A stretch of 64,000 bases of DNA from Bin87 sp965222895 (GTDB taxonomy: Bacteria > Chloroflexota > Dehalococcoidia > Lucifugimonadales > UBA3495). Position numbers and translations under genes: made by a program. The stretch covers positions 434,001 to 498,000 of the forward strand of contig CBDCVB010000002.1 of the NCBI GenBank assembly GCA_965222895.1, written 5' to 3'. The notes under the pieces were generated by a model. It saw only the letters and a program-made list of their open reading frames with translations. It was not told where the DNA came from and searched no databases. Each line of letters begins with the position of its first letter. The stretch's first letter is position 1. Shown piece by piece: positions 16,977 to 25,587 of this stretch.

Positions 16977-18353
16977 ATGACCAGCAACGTAAACCTGCAC
17001 ACCGCGCCGGCAGATGCTGGCGACTCGGCGATTCTGCCCAACTTGCTGATGTTCGGCGAGGTGCTGCGTCGGATGGGTCTGGACTTCGGCACGGCCAATA
17101 TGCTGGATCTGGTGCGCGCCACCGAGTATGTGCCCATCGGCGGCAATCGCAACGATTTCCGGCTGGCGGCGCGGTCGCTGCTGGTGCACCGGCGCAGCGA
17201 CTTGCCCCTTTTTGATGAAGCGTTTCAGGTGTTCTGGCGGCGGCAGGCCCACGGAGCCAGTATGCGCGACCTGCGGTCGATGGGAGAGGAACGTCGCTAC
17301 CGCACACCCCGGGTAACGCCGCACCGGGAGGATACGTCCGACGGGCCGCCGTCCGATGACCTCCACCCCGACGATGCGGGTGACCGTCAGCCGGTGGTGG
17401 ATTTGCAGCGGTCGTTCAGCGCCCGGGAGGTACTGCGCCAGCGGGATTTCGCCGAATACACCCCGCTGGAAGTGGCGGCGGCCCGTGCCATGATGGCAGA
17501 CCTGGCTTGGGATTTGGGCAACCGCCGCACCCGCCGTCTTGCCTGGGGCGATGGCGCAGACGTTGACCTGCGCCGCACCATGCGCCGGAGCCTGGCCTAC
17601 GGCGGCGAGATGCTCGACATCGCCCACCGCCGGCGCAAGGCCAAGCCGCGTCCGCTGGTGCTAGTGTGCGATGTGAGTGGTTCGATGGAGCGGTACACGC
17701 GGATGCTCCTGCACTTTGTCCATACCGTGGCGGTCGGCGGGCAGCAGGTGGAGGCGTTTCTTTTTGCCACCCGTCTCACCCGCATCACGCGGCACCTGGG
17801 GCACCGGGGCGTCGACGATGCCGTGGCGGAGGTGGCGCGCTCGGTGCCCGACTGGGCCGGCGGCACCCGAATCGGCGAGGCGGTAAAGGCGTTCAACTAC
17901 CAGTGGGCGCGGCGGGTGCTGCGCGGCGGGGCAGTGGTGATGGTGATTTCAGACGGGTGGGATCGCGGCGAACCGGAACTGCTGTCGCGGGAGATGGCGC
18001 GGTTGCAACGGAGCTGCCACCGGCTCATCTGGCTGAACCCGCTGCTGGGTTCGCCGAACTACCAGCCACTGACTCGCGGGATGCAGGCCGCCATGCCGTA
18101 CATCGACGATTTCCTGCCGGCCCACAACCTGCACAGCCTGCAAGAGCTGGCGCGTCACCTGAATCAACTGGGCGCCCGGCGTCCGGCGGCGCGCAGCAAG
18201 CGTCCGGCAACGGCAGAAGCAACAGACCAAACCGTTACCGACACGGCCCACGATGGCAGCGCGTCGGCCAGCGTCCGGCGGCAACTGAACCCGGCTTTGG
18301 CGCCTACGTTCCGGCACCCGCTGTGGGGGCACCCCAACGTGCCGGGCGGGTGA
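16977..18353 (+). CDS. VWA-domain protein, CoxE-like
   Basis: 458 residues from ATG 16977. The N-terminal helical half (LLMFGEVLRRMGLDFGTANM...) is typical of CoxE-like proteins. The VWA domain begins near residue 220 with an intact MIDAS motif (LVLVCDVSGSMERYTR), then TRLTRITRHL, WAGGTRIGEA and VVMVISDGWDRG. In cox clusters CoxE works with the CoxD ATPase to mature a molybdenum hydroxylase; here CoxD-like is at 12753 and a candidate client at 57700. The C-terminal 70 residues are a low-complexity Ala/Arg/Thr tail. Confidence 0.82.
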   Translation: MTSNVNLHTAPADAGDSAILPNLLMFGEVLRRMGLDFGTANMLDLVRATEYVPIGGNRNDFRLAARSLLVHRRSDLPLFDEAFQVFWRRQAHGASMRDLRSMGEERRYRTPRVTPHREDTSDGPPSDDLHPDDAGDRQPVVDLQRSFSAREVLRQRDFAEYTPLEVAAARAMMADLAWDLGNRRTRRLAWGDGADVDLRRTMRRSLAYGGEMLDIAHRRRKAKPRPLVLVCDVSGSMERYTRMLLHFVHTVAVGGQQVEAFLFATRLTRITRHLGHRGVDDAVAEVARSVPDWAGGTRIGEAVKAFNYQWARRVLRGGAVVMVISDGWDRGEPELLSREMARLQRSCHRLIWLNPLLGSPNYQPLTRGMQAAMPYIDDFLPAHNLHSLQELARHLNQLGARRPAARSKRPATAEATDQTVTDTAHDGSASASVRRQLNPALAPTFRHPLWGHPNVPGG

Positions 18354-18396
18354 TGCCGGCGGCCAGTTGCTGTTAGATGGTGGCTGGTGGTTGCGG

Positions 18397-18771
18397 TCAG
18401 TACTCGAAGTCGGTTTCGGCGGCCCAGGCCTGCACGCCGCGACGGAAGGCCAGCGCGCCCATCGGAGCGATTACGGCCTGCATGGCCTCCAGGATTTCGC
18501 GCGGTGTGGCTCCTTCCTGGAGCGCCACCTTCATATGGGCCTGAATCTGCTCCTGGTCGGCGCGCAACGCCACCTCCACGCAGATTTGCAGCAACTCTTT
18601 CGTCTTGCGATCCAGCAGCCGTTGGCCGGTGTAGGTCGCTTCGATAAACTCACCGTACTTCTGCGTCCACTCCGGGTCGGCAAGGGCGTTGATACGGTGC
18701 ATTTCCAGCGTGTAGCCGCGAGTCCTGGCGGCTTCTTCAATCAAGCGTTGGGCATCAATGTTGTCGGGCAT
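18397..18771 (-). CDS. Carboxymuconolactone decarboxylase-like protein
   Basis: 124 residues, AAGGA upstream of ATG 18771. The helical CMD core is visible: TKELLQICVEVALRADQEQIQAHMKVALQEGATPREILEAMQ. The redox CxxC of AhpD is absent, leaving one cysteine (LLQIC) and a histidine (AHM), so peroxidase activity is unlikely. Role unknown; a second CMD protein is at 60549. Confidence 0.8.
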   Translation of the reverse strand: MPDNIDAQRLIEEAARTRGYTLEMHRINALADPEWTQKYGEFIEATYTGQRLLDRKTKELLQICVEVALRADQEQIQAHMKVALQEGATPREILEAMQAVIAPMGALAFRRGVQAWAAETDFEY

Positions 18772-18829
18772 GGGATCACGTCCTTTGGTAGTTTAGGTGT
18801 GATTGGATCGGTTAAATGCGCGGCTATCT

Positions 18830-18866
18830 CCCCTCACCCCAACCCTCTCCCGCCAGGGGAGAGGGA
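18830..18866. repeat. CCCTCACCCC-type repeat, copy 3
   Basis: Near-identical to copy 1 (CCCTCACCCCAACCCTCTCC, then CAGGGGAGAGGG). Confidence 0.75.
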
Positions 18867-18925
18867 GCAGGATTTCCCGGGGAGTCGCGCGTTTGGAAAA
18901 TCAACTACTGGTCTGGAGTCACTCC

Positions 18926-19060
18926 TACCCACTTTAGTCTGTCATTGCGAGGAGCATAGCGACGTGGCAATCTCGTCGTCGTAGCAACGGCGGTTCGCCG
19001 ACGTGTGTTCAACCTCGTCGAGATTGCCACGCTACGCTCGCAATGACAAAGTGGGTACGC
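18926..19060. repeat. Long palindromic TGTCATTGCGAGG element, copy C
   Basis: The outer arms ACCCACTTT and AAAGTGGGT enclose the arms TGTCATTGCGAGGAGCATAG and CTACGCTCGCAATGACA, with the same centre as copies A and B. Confidence 0.8.
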
Positions 19061-19089
19061 ATGAGCTGGTCTGGATGACTGCAAGTGTT

Positions 19090-20181
19090 TTACAAGTCGT
19101 AGTGGGTTCGGGCGGCGGCCTGCAGCGGGTCATCCTGCTGGAACAGGTCGGGGTGTTTCCCGCGGGCCAGCGCCAGATGGTAGGTGAAGAGCTGCAGTGG
19201 CGCCACGGCGATAATGGGCATCAGGTCGGCTGGACAGTCGGGCAGCGGGAAGATACGGGCGCCGGTGGCTGCTACATCAGCGACTATCGCATCCGAAGAC
19301 GGTGCGCTCATCAGGGCCCAGACCGGTGTGCCCAGTTCCTGAGCGGCCAGCGCCAGGTTCAGGGTGCGGCCACGGTCGTCGCCGGGCGGTGCGATCAGGG
19401 TCAACAGGCAGTCGGAATCCAGCGAGCAGAACGGGCCGTGGAGCAGCTGCTCAGTCTGGAACCCTTCACAGTCGGCCCGGCTGGTTTCCTTGATTTTGAG
19501 GGCCACTTCGTAGGCATTGGCACGATTGGCGCCCCAGCCAGCGGAAATGAAACGCCGCCGGGAATGATGCTCAATCGCCACGCTTTTGATGTCATCCTCG
19601 GCGGCCAACGCCTGGGACATCAGGCTCGGCAATGCGCCCAATCCGTGGGCGGACTCGGCCGATGCCATGCTCTGATTCAGCATCGCGACGACGGTTAATG
19701 CGGTGGTGTAGCTGATGGTAAACGCCGAGGAAATCTCCGGCGACACCGTATGAATCATCCGGTCCGCCACCTGTATACGCGGGCCAGGATTAGTCGAGGT
19801 GATGGCGACCGTGTAGGCTCCGGTGGACACGGCATAATCCAGCGCGTCGTAGGACGACCGCTTGGTTCCCCGGTGGCTCAGCACCACCACTGCGTCGTCA
19901 GCGGAAACCTGGGGCGGCGCAGTGCAGAACTCGAAGGAATTGCACGCAAAGGTTTCTGGCCCGGCGTTCAGCATCATCTGAGCGGCCAGCGCAGCGTGCC
20001 ACGACGTGCCGATACCCACCAGATAGATGCGTCGACGCGTGGCCAGTATTGCGGCCACCTCTGCGCAAACGTCCCGCTGGCTGTCGAGCACAGAGGCGAT
20101 GGCGTCGGGCTGCGCCACGATGGCGTCGTACATATGGTAAGGGTGGGCCGTGCGTGGTATAGGGGTGGATGCAGTGGTCAT
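19090..20181 (-). CDS. SIS-domain sugar isomerase/deaminase-like protein
   Basis: 363 residues with two SIS domains (about 35-170 and 200-340). RRIYLVGIGTSWHAALAAQM and SADDAVVVLSHRGTKRSSYD are the phosphosugar-binding segments of the first; RRRFISAGWGANRANAYEVALKIKE opens the second. This resembles the isomerase half of glucosamine-6-phosphate synthase (and AgaS/FrlB-type enzymes) without the glutaminase domain. Likely acts on an amino-sugar or fructosamine phosphate. It is transcribed away from the toxin-antitoxin pair. Confidence 0.82.
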   Translation of the reverse strand: MTTASTPIPRTAHPYHMYDAIVAQPDAIASVLDSQRDVCAEVAAILATRRRIYLVGIGTSWHAALAAQMMLNAGPETFACNSFEFCTAPPQVSADDAVVVLSHRGTKRSSYDALDYAVSTGAYTVAITSTNPGPRIQVADRMIHTVSPEISSAFTISYTTALTVVAMLNQSMASAESAHGLGALPSLMSQALAAEDDIKSVAIEHHSRRRFISAGWGANRANAYEVALKIKETSRADCEGFQTEQLLHGPFCSLDSDCLLTLIAPPGDDRGRTLNLALAAQELGTPVWALMSAPSSDAIVADVAATGARIFPLPDCPADLMPIIAVAPLQLFTYHLALARGKHPDLFQQDDPLQAAARTHYDL

Positions 20182-20352
20182 GGCAATTCATTCCCGGTAT
20201 GTTAGCGGTCAATCCCTGCTCGTGGGTAGCTGGTACTCGGCTCCTCTCTGATAATAACAGGACATCCTAACTGGTTGAGAATCCACCGTCGAACCTGGCG
20301 AGATGCCGGCCTATGCTATCATCGCAATGTCGAATATTCACGGAGGTGCGCC

Positions 20353-20610
20353 ATGTCTACTGTAAACGTGCCGGATTTGGACGAAGCAGTTGTCTACTGG
20401 CTCAAGAAGCGGGCCGCTGACAACAATCGGTCTTTAGAAAACGAGATTCGCGACATTCTGGCGCGCGCCGCAGCAGATGAACGGGATGCAAAGCAAAAAG
20501 CATTCCTGGAGATTTCCGGAGAACTGAGGAAGTTGACCGCCGGCCGGCCGCAAACACCCTCCGAAATATTAATTCGGGAGGACCGTGACAGCGACCACGG
20601 ACGTTTGTAA
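20353..20610 (+). CDS. FitA-like ribbon-helix-helix antitoxin
   Basis: 85 residues from ATG 20353 (GGAGG at 20342-20346). N-terminal STVNVPDLDEAVVYWLKKRA is an RHH DNA-binding pattern, followed by NNRSLENEIRDILARAA, typical of FitA/VapB antitoxins (N-R-S-L-E-x-E). The charged C-terminal half would wrap the toxin. It is expected to repress its own promoter; CTATGCTATCAT near 20313 may be the -10. The stop codon overlaps the toxin start by one base. Confidence 0.85.
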   Translation: MSTVNVPDLDEAVVYWLKKRAADNNRSLENEIRDILARAAADERDAKQKAFLEISGELRKLTAGRPQTPSEILIREDRDSDHGRL

Positions 20611-21035
20611 TGCTGCTTGTGGTGGATGCTAGCGTAGCCATCAAGTGGCTTGTGGACGAGGAAGACTCTGATACCGCTGGGCATTTGCTAACCCAAGGCC
20701 ACACCCTTCATGCCCCGCGCCTGATGGCCGCTGAAATTGCTAATGCCTTATGGCGCAAAGCCCGTTCAGGCGAGATAGCGCGGCATGACGCCACCGTGCT
20801 GGCAGATTCTCTGACGGATATCCAAGTGCGGTGGGCGGACGATGAGCAAGTTTGTTCCCATGCTGCCCGTATCGCTATTGACTTGGGCCATCCCGCTTAT
20901 GATTGTGTATATCTGGCCCTGGCCCATCTTATCGACGGCCTGATGGTCACCGCAGACACTCGTTTTGCGAACGCGGTGGCGTCAACTGAGCATAGCAGCC
21001 GGGTAACTTTGCTGGCGGATTTCACGCCAGAGTAA
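20610..21035 (+). CDS. vapC: VapC/FitB-like PIN-domain RNase toxin
   Basis: 141 residues overlapping the antitoxin stop (TAATG). The four PIN acidic positions are visible: LVVDASVAIKWL, AAEIANALWR, PAYDCVYLALA and TADTRFANA. Toxins of this family cleave tRNA or rRNA with Mg2+. Length and layout are normal, so it looks functional. Confidence 0.88.
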   Translation: MLLVVDASVAIKWLVDEEDSDTAGHLLTQGHTLHAPRLMAAEIANALWRKARSGEIARHDATVLADSLTDIQVRWADDEQVCSHAARIAIDLGHPAYDCVYLALAHLIDGLMVTADTRFANAVASTEHSSRVTLLADFTPE

Positions 21036-21177
21036 CCGTGCCACCGACAGGCTCTGCCCACGCGCCGGTATTCGCTAACACGGCCCGGCTGCTGCCCTGT
21101 GTTATCATCCCGCTATCGCCGGCCCATCCCGGCTTAATCACTTTGACCGCTTTACACTCGATGCAGGAGGCTTAATT

Positions 21178-22206
21178 ATGCCGTTCGGAGGCAATGACTG
21201 GCTCGCGCTCCAAACCGAAGAGACGCTGGAGCCCGAGATTCCCATTTGCGACCCGCACCATCATTTTTGGGACTTCCGCACCGAGCGAATCCCCTACCAG
21301 CGATACCTCCTCCACGAGCTGGCCGACGACATCAACAGCGGCCACAACGTAACTTCCACAGTGTTTGTCGAGGCACGATCGATGTACCGCAGCACGGGCC
21401 CGGAAGAAATGCGCTCGGTGGGCGAGGTTGAATTTGTGCAGGGTTTGGCAGCGGCATCCGCCAATGGACTCTACGGGCCCGGGCGCGCCGCCGCATCCAT
21501 CGTCGGACACGCCAATCTGCACCTGGGCGATGGCGTCAAGCCGGTGCTGGAGGCGTTGCAGGCGGCCAGTCCCAATCGGTTCCGGGGCATCAGGCACTCG
21601 GTGACCTGGGACCCTCATCCCGAGATCGAAAATACCGCCGCCCACAACCAGCAGGGGCAACTGGCCAGCGACAACTTCCGCGCCGGCGCTCGCGTCCTGG
21701 CCAGCATGGGCCTCTCCCTGGAAGGCTGGATGTACTTCCCCCAGATGCCGGAACTGGCCGACTTTGCCCGGGCAGTGCCAGACTTGACCATAATTCTTAA
21801 CCACATCGGCGGGCTGCTGCGGGTGGGGCCTTACGCCAACAACGATGCAGAGGTGCTGGACACCTGGCGCAAGGGCATTGCCGCTGCCGCGTCTGCGCCC
21901 AACGTGGTTATCAAGCTGGGCGGCATCGGTATGCCCCGCACCGGGTTTGACTGGCACGAGCGCGCGGCGCCGGCGAGTTCCGAGGAACTGGCAGAGGGCA
22001 TGGCTCCCTTCATGAGCTACTGCATCGAGCAGTTCGGGCCGGATCGCTGTATGTTCGAGAGCAACTTCCCGGTGGACAAGGTTTCCTACTCCTACAACGT
22101 GATGTACAACGCGTTCAAGCGGCTGTCCAAAGGCTACTCCGCAACCGAGCGGGCGGCCATGTTCCACGACACCGCCGTGCGCGTGTACCGCGTGGACGAG
22201 AGCTAG
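21178..22206 (+). CDS. Amidohydrolase-2 family protein, copy 1
   Basis: 342 residues, AGGAGG at 21165-21170. ICDPHHHFWDFRTERIP carries the HxH metal motif near the N-terminus of a TIM-barrel hydrolase; further markers are FRGIRHSVTWDPHPE, LNHIGGLL and CMFESNFPVDKVSYSYNVMYN near the C-terminus. The family hydrolyses lactones or decarboxylates aromatic acids. The next gene is a close paralogue, so tandem duplication is likely. Confidence 0.87.
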   Translation: MPFGGNDWLALQTEETLEPEIPICDPHHHFWDFRTERIPYQRYLLHELADDINSGHNVTSTVFVEARSMYRSTGPEEMRSVGEVEFVQGLAAASANGLYGPGRAAASIVGHANLHLGDGVKPVLEALQAASPNRFRGIRHSVTWDPHPEIENTAAHNQQGQLASDNFRAGARVLASMGLSLEGWMYFPQMPELADFARAVPDLTIILNHIGGLLRVGPYANNDAEVLDTWRKGIAAAASAPNVVIKLGGIGMPRTGFDWHERAAPASSEELAEGMAPFMSYCIEQFGPDRCMFESNFPVDKVSYSYNVMYNAFKRLSKGYSATERAAMFHDTAVRVYRVDES

Positions 22207-22259
22207 CCGGCGTCGCACCCGGCACCGTAAACGCGGGATGCAACCAAGGAGGTAGCAGC

Positions 22260-23279
22260 ATGGCGGCACCAATCAATGACTGGCTGGCTCAGACCGTTGA
22301 GCCTACTCTGGAACCCGATTTGCCCATCTGCGACCCGCACCACCACTTTTGGGACCAGCGCCCCGACCGGGTTGAACCGCGTTATATGCTGGACGAGCTG
22401 ATTGCGGATACGGGCAGCGGCCACAACGTGGTGTCCACGGTGTTTGTGGAGGCGAGGTCGATGTACCGCGACGGCGCATCCGACGAGATGCGACCCGTAG
22501 GCGAAGTGGAGTTTGTGCAGGGTATTGCGGCCCAGAGCGCCAGCGGTATCTACGGTGGCACTCGGGCGGCGCACGGTATTGTGGGTCACGCCAACCTGCA
22601 CCTGGGCAGCGGTGTGCGTCCGGCGCTGGAGGCGTTGCAGGCCGCGTCTCCCAACCGTTTCAGCGGAATCCGCCACGGCGTGAGCTGGGACCCGCACCCT
22701 GAGGTAACCAACCCCGGCGCGTATCCCTTCCCCAATCAGTTGGCCAGCGAGGATTACCGGGCTGGCGCCAGAGTGCTGGCCGAGATGAACCTGTCGCTGG
22801 ACTTGTCATGCTTGCACCCGCAACTGTCGGAAGTGGCCGATTTCGCCCGTGTGGTGCCCGACCTGACCATAGTGCTGAACCACGTGGGCGGGCTGATGCG
22901 CACCGGCCCGTACTCCGCCAACCCGGAAGAGACGATGGCCAACTGGCGCAGCGGGATTGCGGCGGCGGCGTCTGCTCCCAACGTCGTGCTCAAGCTGGGC
23001 GGCGTCGGAATGCCGAGGACGGGTTTCGACTGGCACGAACGGCCGACTCCGGTTGGCTCGGAAGAAATGGCAGCGGCAATCGACCCGATAATGCGCTACT
23101 GCATCGAGCAGTTTGGTCCCAGCCGTTGTATGTTCGAGAGCAACTTTCCGGTGGACAAGGAGTCGTTCTCGTACCACGTGATGTGGAACGCCTTCAAGCG
23201 GATGTCGGCTGATTTTTCGGCCAGCGAACGGGCGGATCTGTTCCATGGCTGCGCGGCGCGGGCTTACCGGCTGGGGTAG
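22260..23279 (+). CDS. Amidohydrolase-2 family protein, copy 2
   Basis: 339 residues, AAGGAGG at 22247-22253. Same architecture as copy 1: DWLAQTVEPTLEPDLPICDP then HHHFWDQRPDR, GIRHGVSWDPHPEV, LNHVGGLMRTGPYS and CMFESNFPVDKESFSYHVMW. It is highly similar to copy 1 along its whole length but clearly diverged. Probably co-transcribed (53-bp gap). Confidence 0.87.
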   Translation: MAAPINDWLAQTVEPTLEPDLPICDPHHHFWDQRPDRVEPRYMLDELIADTGSGHNVVSTVFVEARSMYRDGASDEMRPVGEVEFVQGIAAQSASGIYGGTRAAHGIVGHANLHLGSGVRPALEALQAASPNRFSGIRHGVSWDPHPEVTNPGAYPFPNQLASEDYRAGARVLAEMNLSLDLSCLHPQLSEVADFARVVPDLTIVLNHVGGLMRTGPYSANPEETMANWRSGIAAAASAPNVVLKLGGVGMPRTGFDWHERPTPVGSEEMAAAIDPIMRYCIEQFGPSRCMFESNFPVDKESFSYHVMWNAFKRMSADFSASERADLFHGCAARAYRLG

Positions 23280-23291
23280 CCCGGTTGCCCG

Positions 23292-23405
23292 GTTCTCACC
23301 CTCACACCGGCCCTTTCCCATCGACGCTAGAGGGGAGAGAGTGTCGTAGCGAGACATGGGGTTTTCTCTCGACCTGACCCTGAGCCTCTCCCGGAGGAAG
23401 AGGGC
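23292..23405. repeat. CCCTCACCCC-type repeat, diverged copy
   Basis: CACCCTCACACCGGCCCTTT with an inverted AGAGGGGAGAGAG follows the second amidohydrolase, and a related CCTGAGCCTCTCCCGGAGGAAGAGGG lies at about 23380-23405 (core only quoted). It is more degenerate than the other copies. Confidence 0.5.
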
Positions 23406-23500
23406 ATGAGCGTTTGGGAATGAGTTTGTCGGAACGTGAGCAGGCGATATTCCCGGCGCGGGCTGGAGATATTGGTGTCATCAGGAGGTTGGGTTTGGCA

Positions 23501-24160
23501 ATGGATCCACGGAACTTTCCGCCGGATTTTTTCCAGCGGGAGGACGATAGCAATGACGCCGAGTTTTACACGATGCCGCGGCTCGTTGTCCATATTGACG
23601 ACGGAGCCATTGATGCCGTTGGCAAGCTGTTTCAGCGGTTGATTCCCGAGCAGGCCGAAGTGCTGGACCTGATGAGCAGCTGGCGCACCCACTGGCCTGA
23701 ATCTCATCCGCGCCGTCGCATTGTCGGGTTGGGTATGAACGCCGTCGAAATGGCCGACAACCCGCAGCTGGCCGAGTACGTGGTGCAGGACATCAACGCC
23801 GACCCGTCATTGCCCTTCGACGATGAGTCATTTGATGCGGTGGTCATCACCGTGTCGGTGCAGTATCTGACGCGACCGCTGGATGTATTTTCCGAAGTAT
23901 CGCGCATCCTGAGGCCCGGCGGCGTGTTCGTGGTGTCCTTTTCCAACCGCTGCTTTCCCACCAAAGCGGTGCGGATTTGGCGCGGCACCAGCGACGAAGA
24001 CCATATCGAACTGGTGGCATCCTATATGCACCACGCCGGCGGATTTAACGGCGTGCGCGGCGGCCTGTCCAACGCCGACGATTCGCCCCCGTCAGATCCG
24101 CTGTTTGCCGTGTTCTCGTACAAGGAAACGGCAACGGAGGTGCGAGAGACTGGCGTGTAG
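23501..24160 (+). CDS. SAM-dependent methyltransferase-like protein
   Basis: 219 residues from ATG 23501 with AGGAGG at 23483-23488; a longer frame starts in repeat DNA. The Rossmann order is recognisable: EVLDLMSSWRTHWPE at motif I (a degenerate glycine loop known from a family with the LMSSW signature), VVQDINADPSLPFDDESFDAV (motifs II/III), then ILRPGGVFVVSFSNRCFP. The substrate is unknown. Confidence 0.75.
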   Translation: MDPRNFPPDFFQREDDSNDAEFYTMPRLVVHIDDGAIDAVGKLFQRLIPEQAEVLDLMSSWRTHWPESHPRRRIVGLGMNAVEMADNPQLAEYVVQDINADPSLPFDDESFDAVVITVSVQYLTRPLDVFSEVSRILRPGGVFVVSFSNRCFPTKAVRIWRGTSDEDHIELVASYMHHAGGFNGVRGGLSNADDSPPSDPLFAVFSYKETATEVRETGV

Positions 24161-24213
24161 TACACTGGCCTCAACAGTATTTTGTCAGTGAACGCATTTG
24201 GAGGGGTTTGGAA

Positions 24214-24867
24214 TTGAGCGGCGTGTTTGTGTACTGGGATAACTCCAACATCTTCCACGAAGCGCAACGCATTGCTGAAGAACGCAACGGTGACGTAAAT
24301 GCCCGCTATCGGGTCCGCATCCACTTTGAGAACCTGTTACGCCTGGCTCACGCCGACCGGCCGCTGACCAAAGCGATGGCCGCCGGTTCCGTTCCACCAG
24401 AATTGCGCCAGCTATGGAACCGCCTGGAGAACTTGGGGGTGGAAATCAATTTGTTTGACCGTGGTGAGCGTGACCGCGGCGAGCAGCAGACTCCCGACCA
24501 GTGGCTGCAGTTGCGGATGCTGGAGGATGCCCTGGATTACAATGGCGATGCTGGCATCGTGGTTCTACTGACCGGTGACGGAGCTGGCTATGTCGAGGGC
24601 CGGGGCTTTCACAGCACCCTGGAACGAATGCACCGGCGCGACTGGCAGGTGGAAGTGTTGTCCTGGGAGCGTTCTTGTGGTCGTGGGATGCGCGAATGGG
24701 CTGAAGAGAATGGCGTATTTATAGCGTTGGACGATTACTACGACGCTATCACCTTTATGGAACCTTCCCGCCCGGGCCATGAACTGGCGTTAGCTCGCCC
24801 CCCGGGCCCTCTGGAGTTGACTCAACGACCTATACGTGAAGCCAGTGCTGAGGAACGGCAATCATGA
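24214..24867 (+). CDS. NYN (LabA/DUF88) PIN-like protein
   Basis: 217 residues from TTG 24214, chosen because GGAGGGG (24200-24206) is well spaced; TTG 24208 is the alternative. GVFVYWDNSNIFHEAQRIA is the NYN N-terminal motif; IVVLLTGDGAGYVEGRGFHS is the conserved S/TGDxD-type strand; MREWAEENGVFIALDDYYDAI ends the fold. NYN proteins have a PIN-like nuclease fold and often bind RNA. It overlaps the Uma2 gene by 4 bp (ATGA), so the two are coupled. Confidence 0.75.
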   Translation: MSGVFVYWDNSNIFHEAQRIAEERNGDVNARYRVRIHFENLLRLAHADRPLTKAMAAGSVPPELRQLWNRLENLGVEINLFDRGERDRGEQQTPDQWLQLRMLEDALDYNGDAGIVVLLTGDGAGYVEGRGFHSTLERMHRRDWQVEVLSWERSCGRGMREWAEENGVFIALDDYYDAITFMEPSRPGHELALARPPGPLELTQRPIREASAEERQS

Positions 24868-25415
24868 CCACTAAACCAAAACTGCTAACTGCCGACGACC
24901 TGCTGCGCCTGTACAGTGAAGGAGTGCGGGGTGAATTGGTCCAGGGAGTGCTGTACGAAACTATGCCGGCAGGATTGAAACATGGCGAGATTGCAATAGC
25001 TCTAGGGGCTGTCCTTTGGATACACGTCCGCCCACAGCGGCTGGGACGGGTGTTCGGCTCGGATTCTGGCGTGCTGCTGGAACGGGACCCGGATACGGTG
25101 CGTGAACCCGATGTTGCCTACGTTTCCGCCGAACGCCTGCCGCTGGATACCGAAATCAGCGGGTATTGCCCAGTCCTGCCTGACTTGGTGGTTGAGATAG
25201 TGTCCCCCAGCGACAAGGAAGAAAACGTCGATAATAAGGCCATTATGTGGCTATATTACGGCGCACGGATGGCCTTGGTGATTAACCCGGAAATGCAGAC
25301 CATCCGGGTGCGCCAGGCCAACGGCCCTACCCGACTGCTCTCCATTGACGATACGCTGGACGGCGGCGACGTTCTGCCCGGGTTCACCTGCCCAGTGCGT
25401 GAGATTCTGGAGTAG
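24864..25415 (+). CDS. Uma2-family (DUF820) nuclease-like protein
   Basis: 183 residues. Typical segments: TADDLLRLYSEGVRGELVQG, the VREPDVAYVSAERLP core, LVVEIVSPSDKEENVDNKAI (catalytic ExxS and K region) and MWLYYGARMALVINPEMQTI. More canonical than the member at 7599. Start overlaps the NYN stop, suggesting a nuclease-fold pair made together. Confidence 0.88.
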   Translation: MTTKPKLLTADDLLRLYSEGVRGELVQGVLYETMPAGLKHGEIAIALGAVLWIHVRPQRLGRVFGSDSGVLLERDPDTVREPDVAYVSAERLPLDTEISGYCPVLPDLVVEIVSPSDKEENVDNKAIMWLYYGARMALVINPEMQTIRVRQANGPTRLLSIDDTLDGGDVLPGFTCPVREILE

Positions 25416-25508
25416 GGTTAGGCCGGCCCTCGCACTGCCTCCATGACCTCACCCCTACGCGGCGCCCTCTGCCACGCTTGATGTTGTCTCCGGCGGGTGG
25501 AGGTACGG

Positions 25509-25542
25509 TTTTACATGGATGTACAGGATAGACAGGATTTTG
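25509..25542. repeat. TTTTACAT...GACAGGATTTTG dispersed repeat, copy 2
   Basis: TTTTACATGGATGTACAGGA followed by TAGACAGGATTTTG; matches the copy at 12001-12034 with few changes. It lies between convergent genes. Confidence 0.65.
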
Positions 25543-25587
25543 GGTGACGTCGGGGCAACCTTTTTGGTTGCCCCGCTGGTGGTTGCG

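Larger units (their letters stand above)
18772..19089. other. Gene-free stretch with two repeat families
   Basis: This 318-bp gap between two minus-strand genes is largely the CCCTCACCCC repeat (18830-18866) and the long palindrome copy C (18926-19060). No further gene is seen. Confidence 0.6.

Noticed and set aside
21172..22272. A 366-codon open frame on the minus strand
   Set aside because: It mirrors the first amidohydrolase gene, which has a ribosome-binding site and clear metal motifs.
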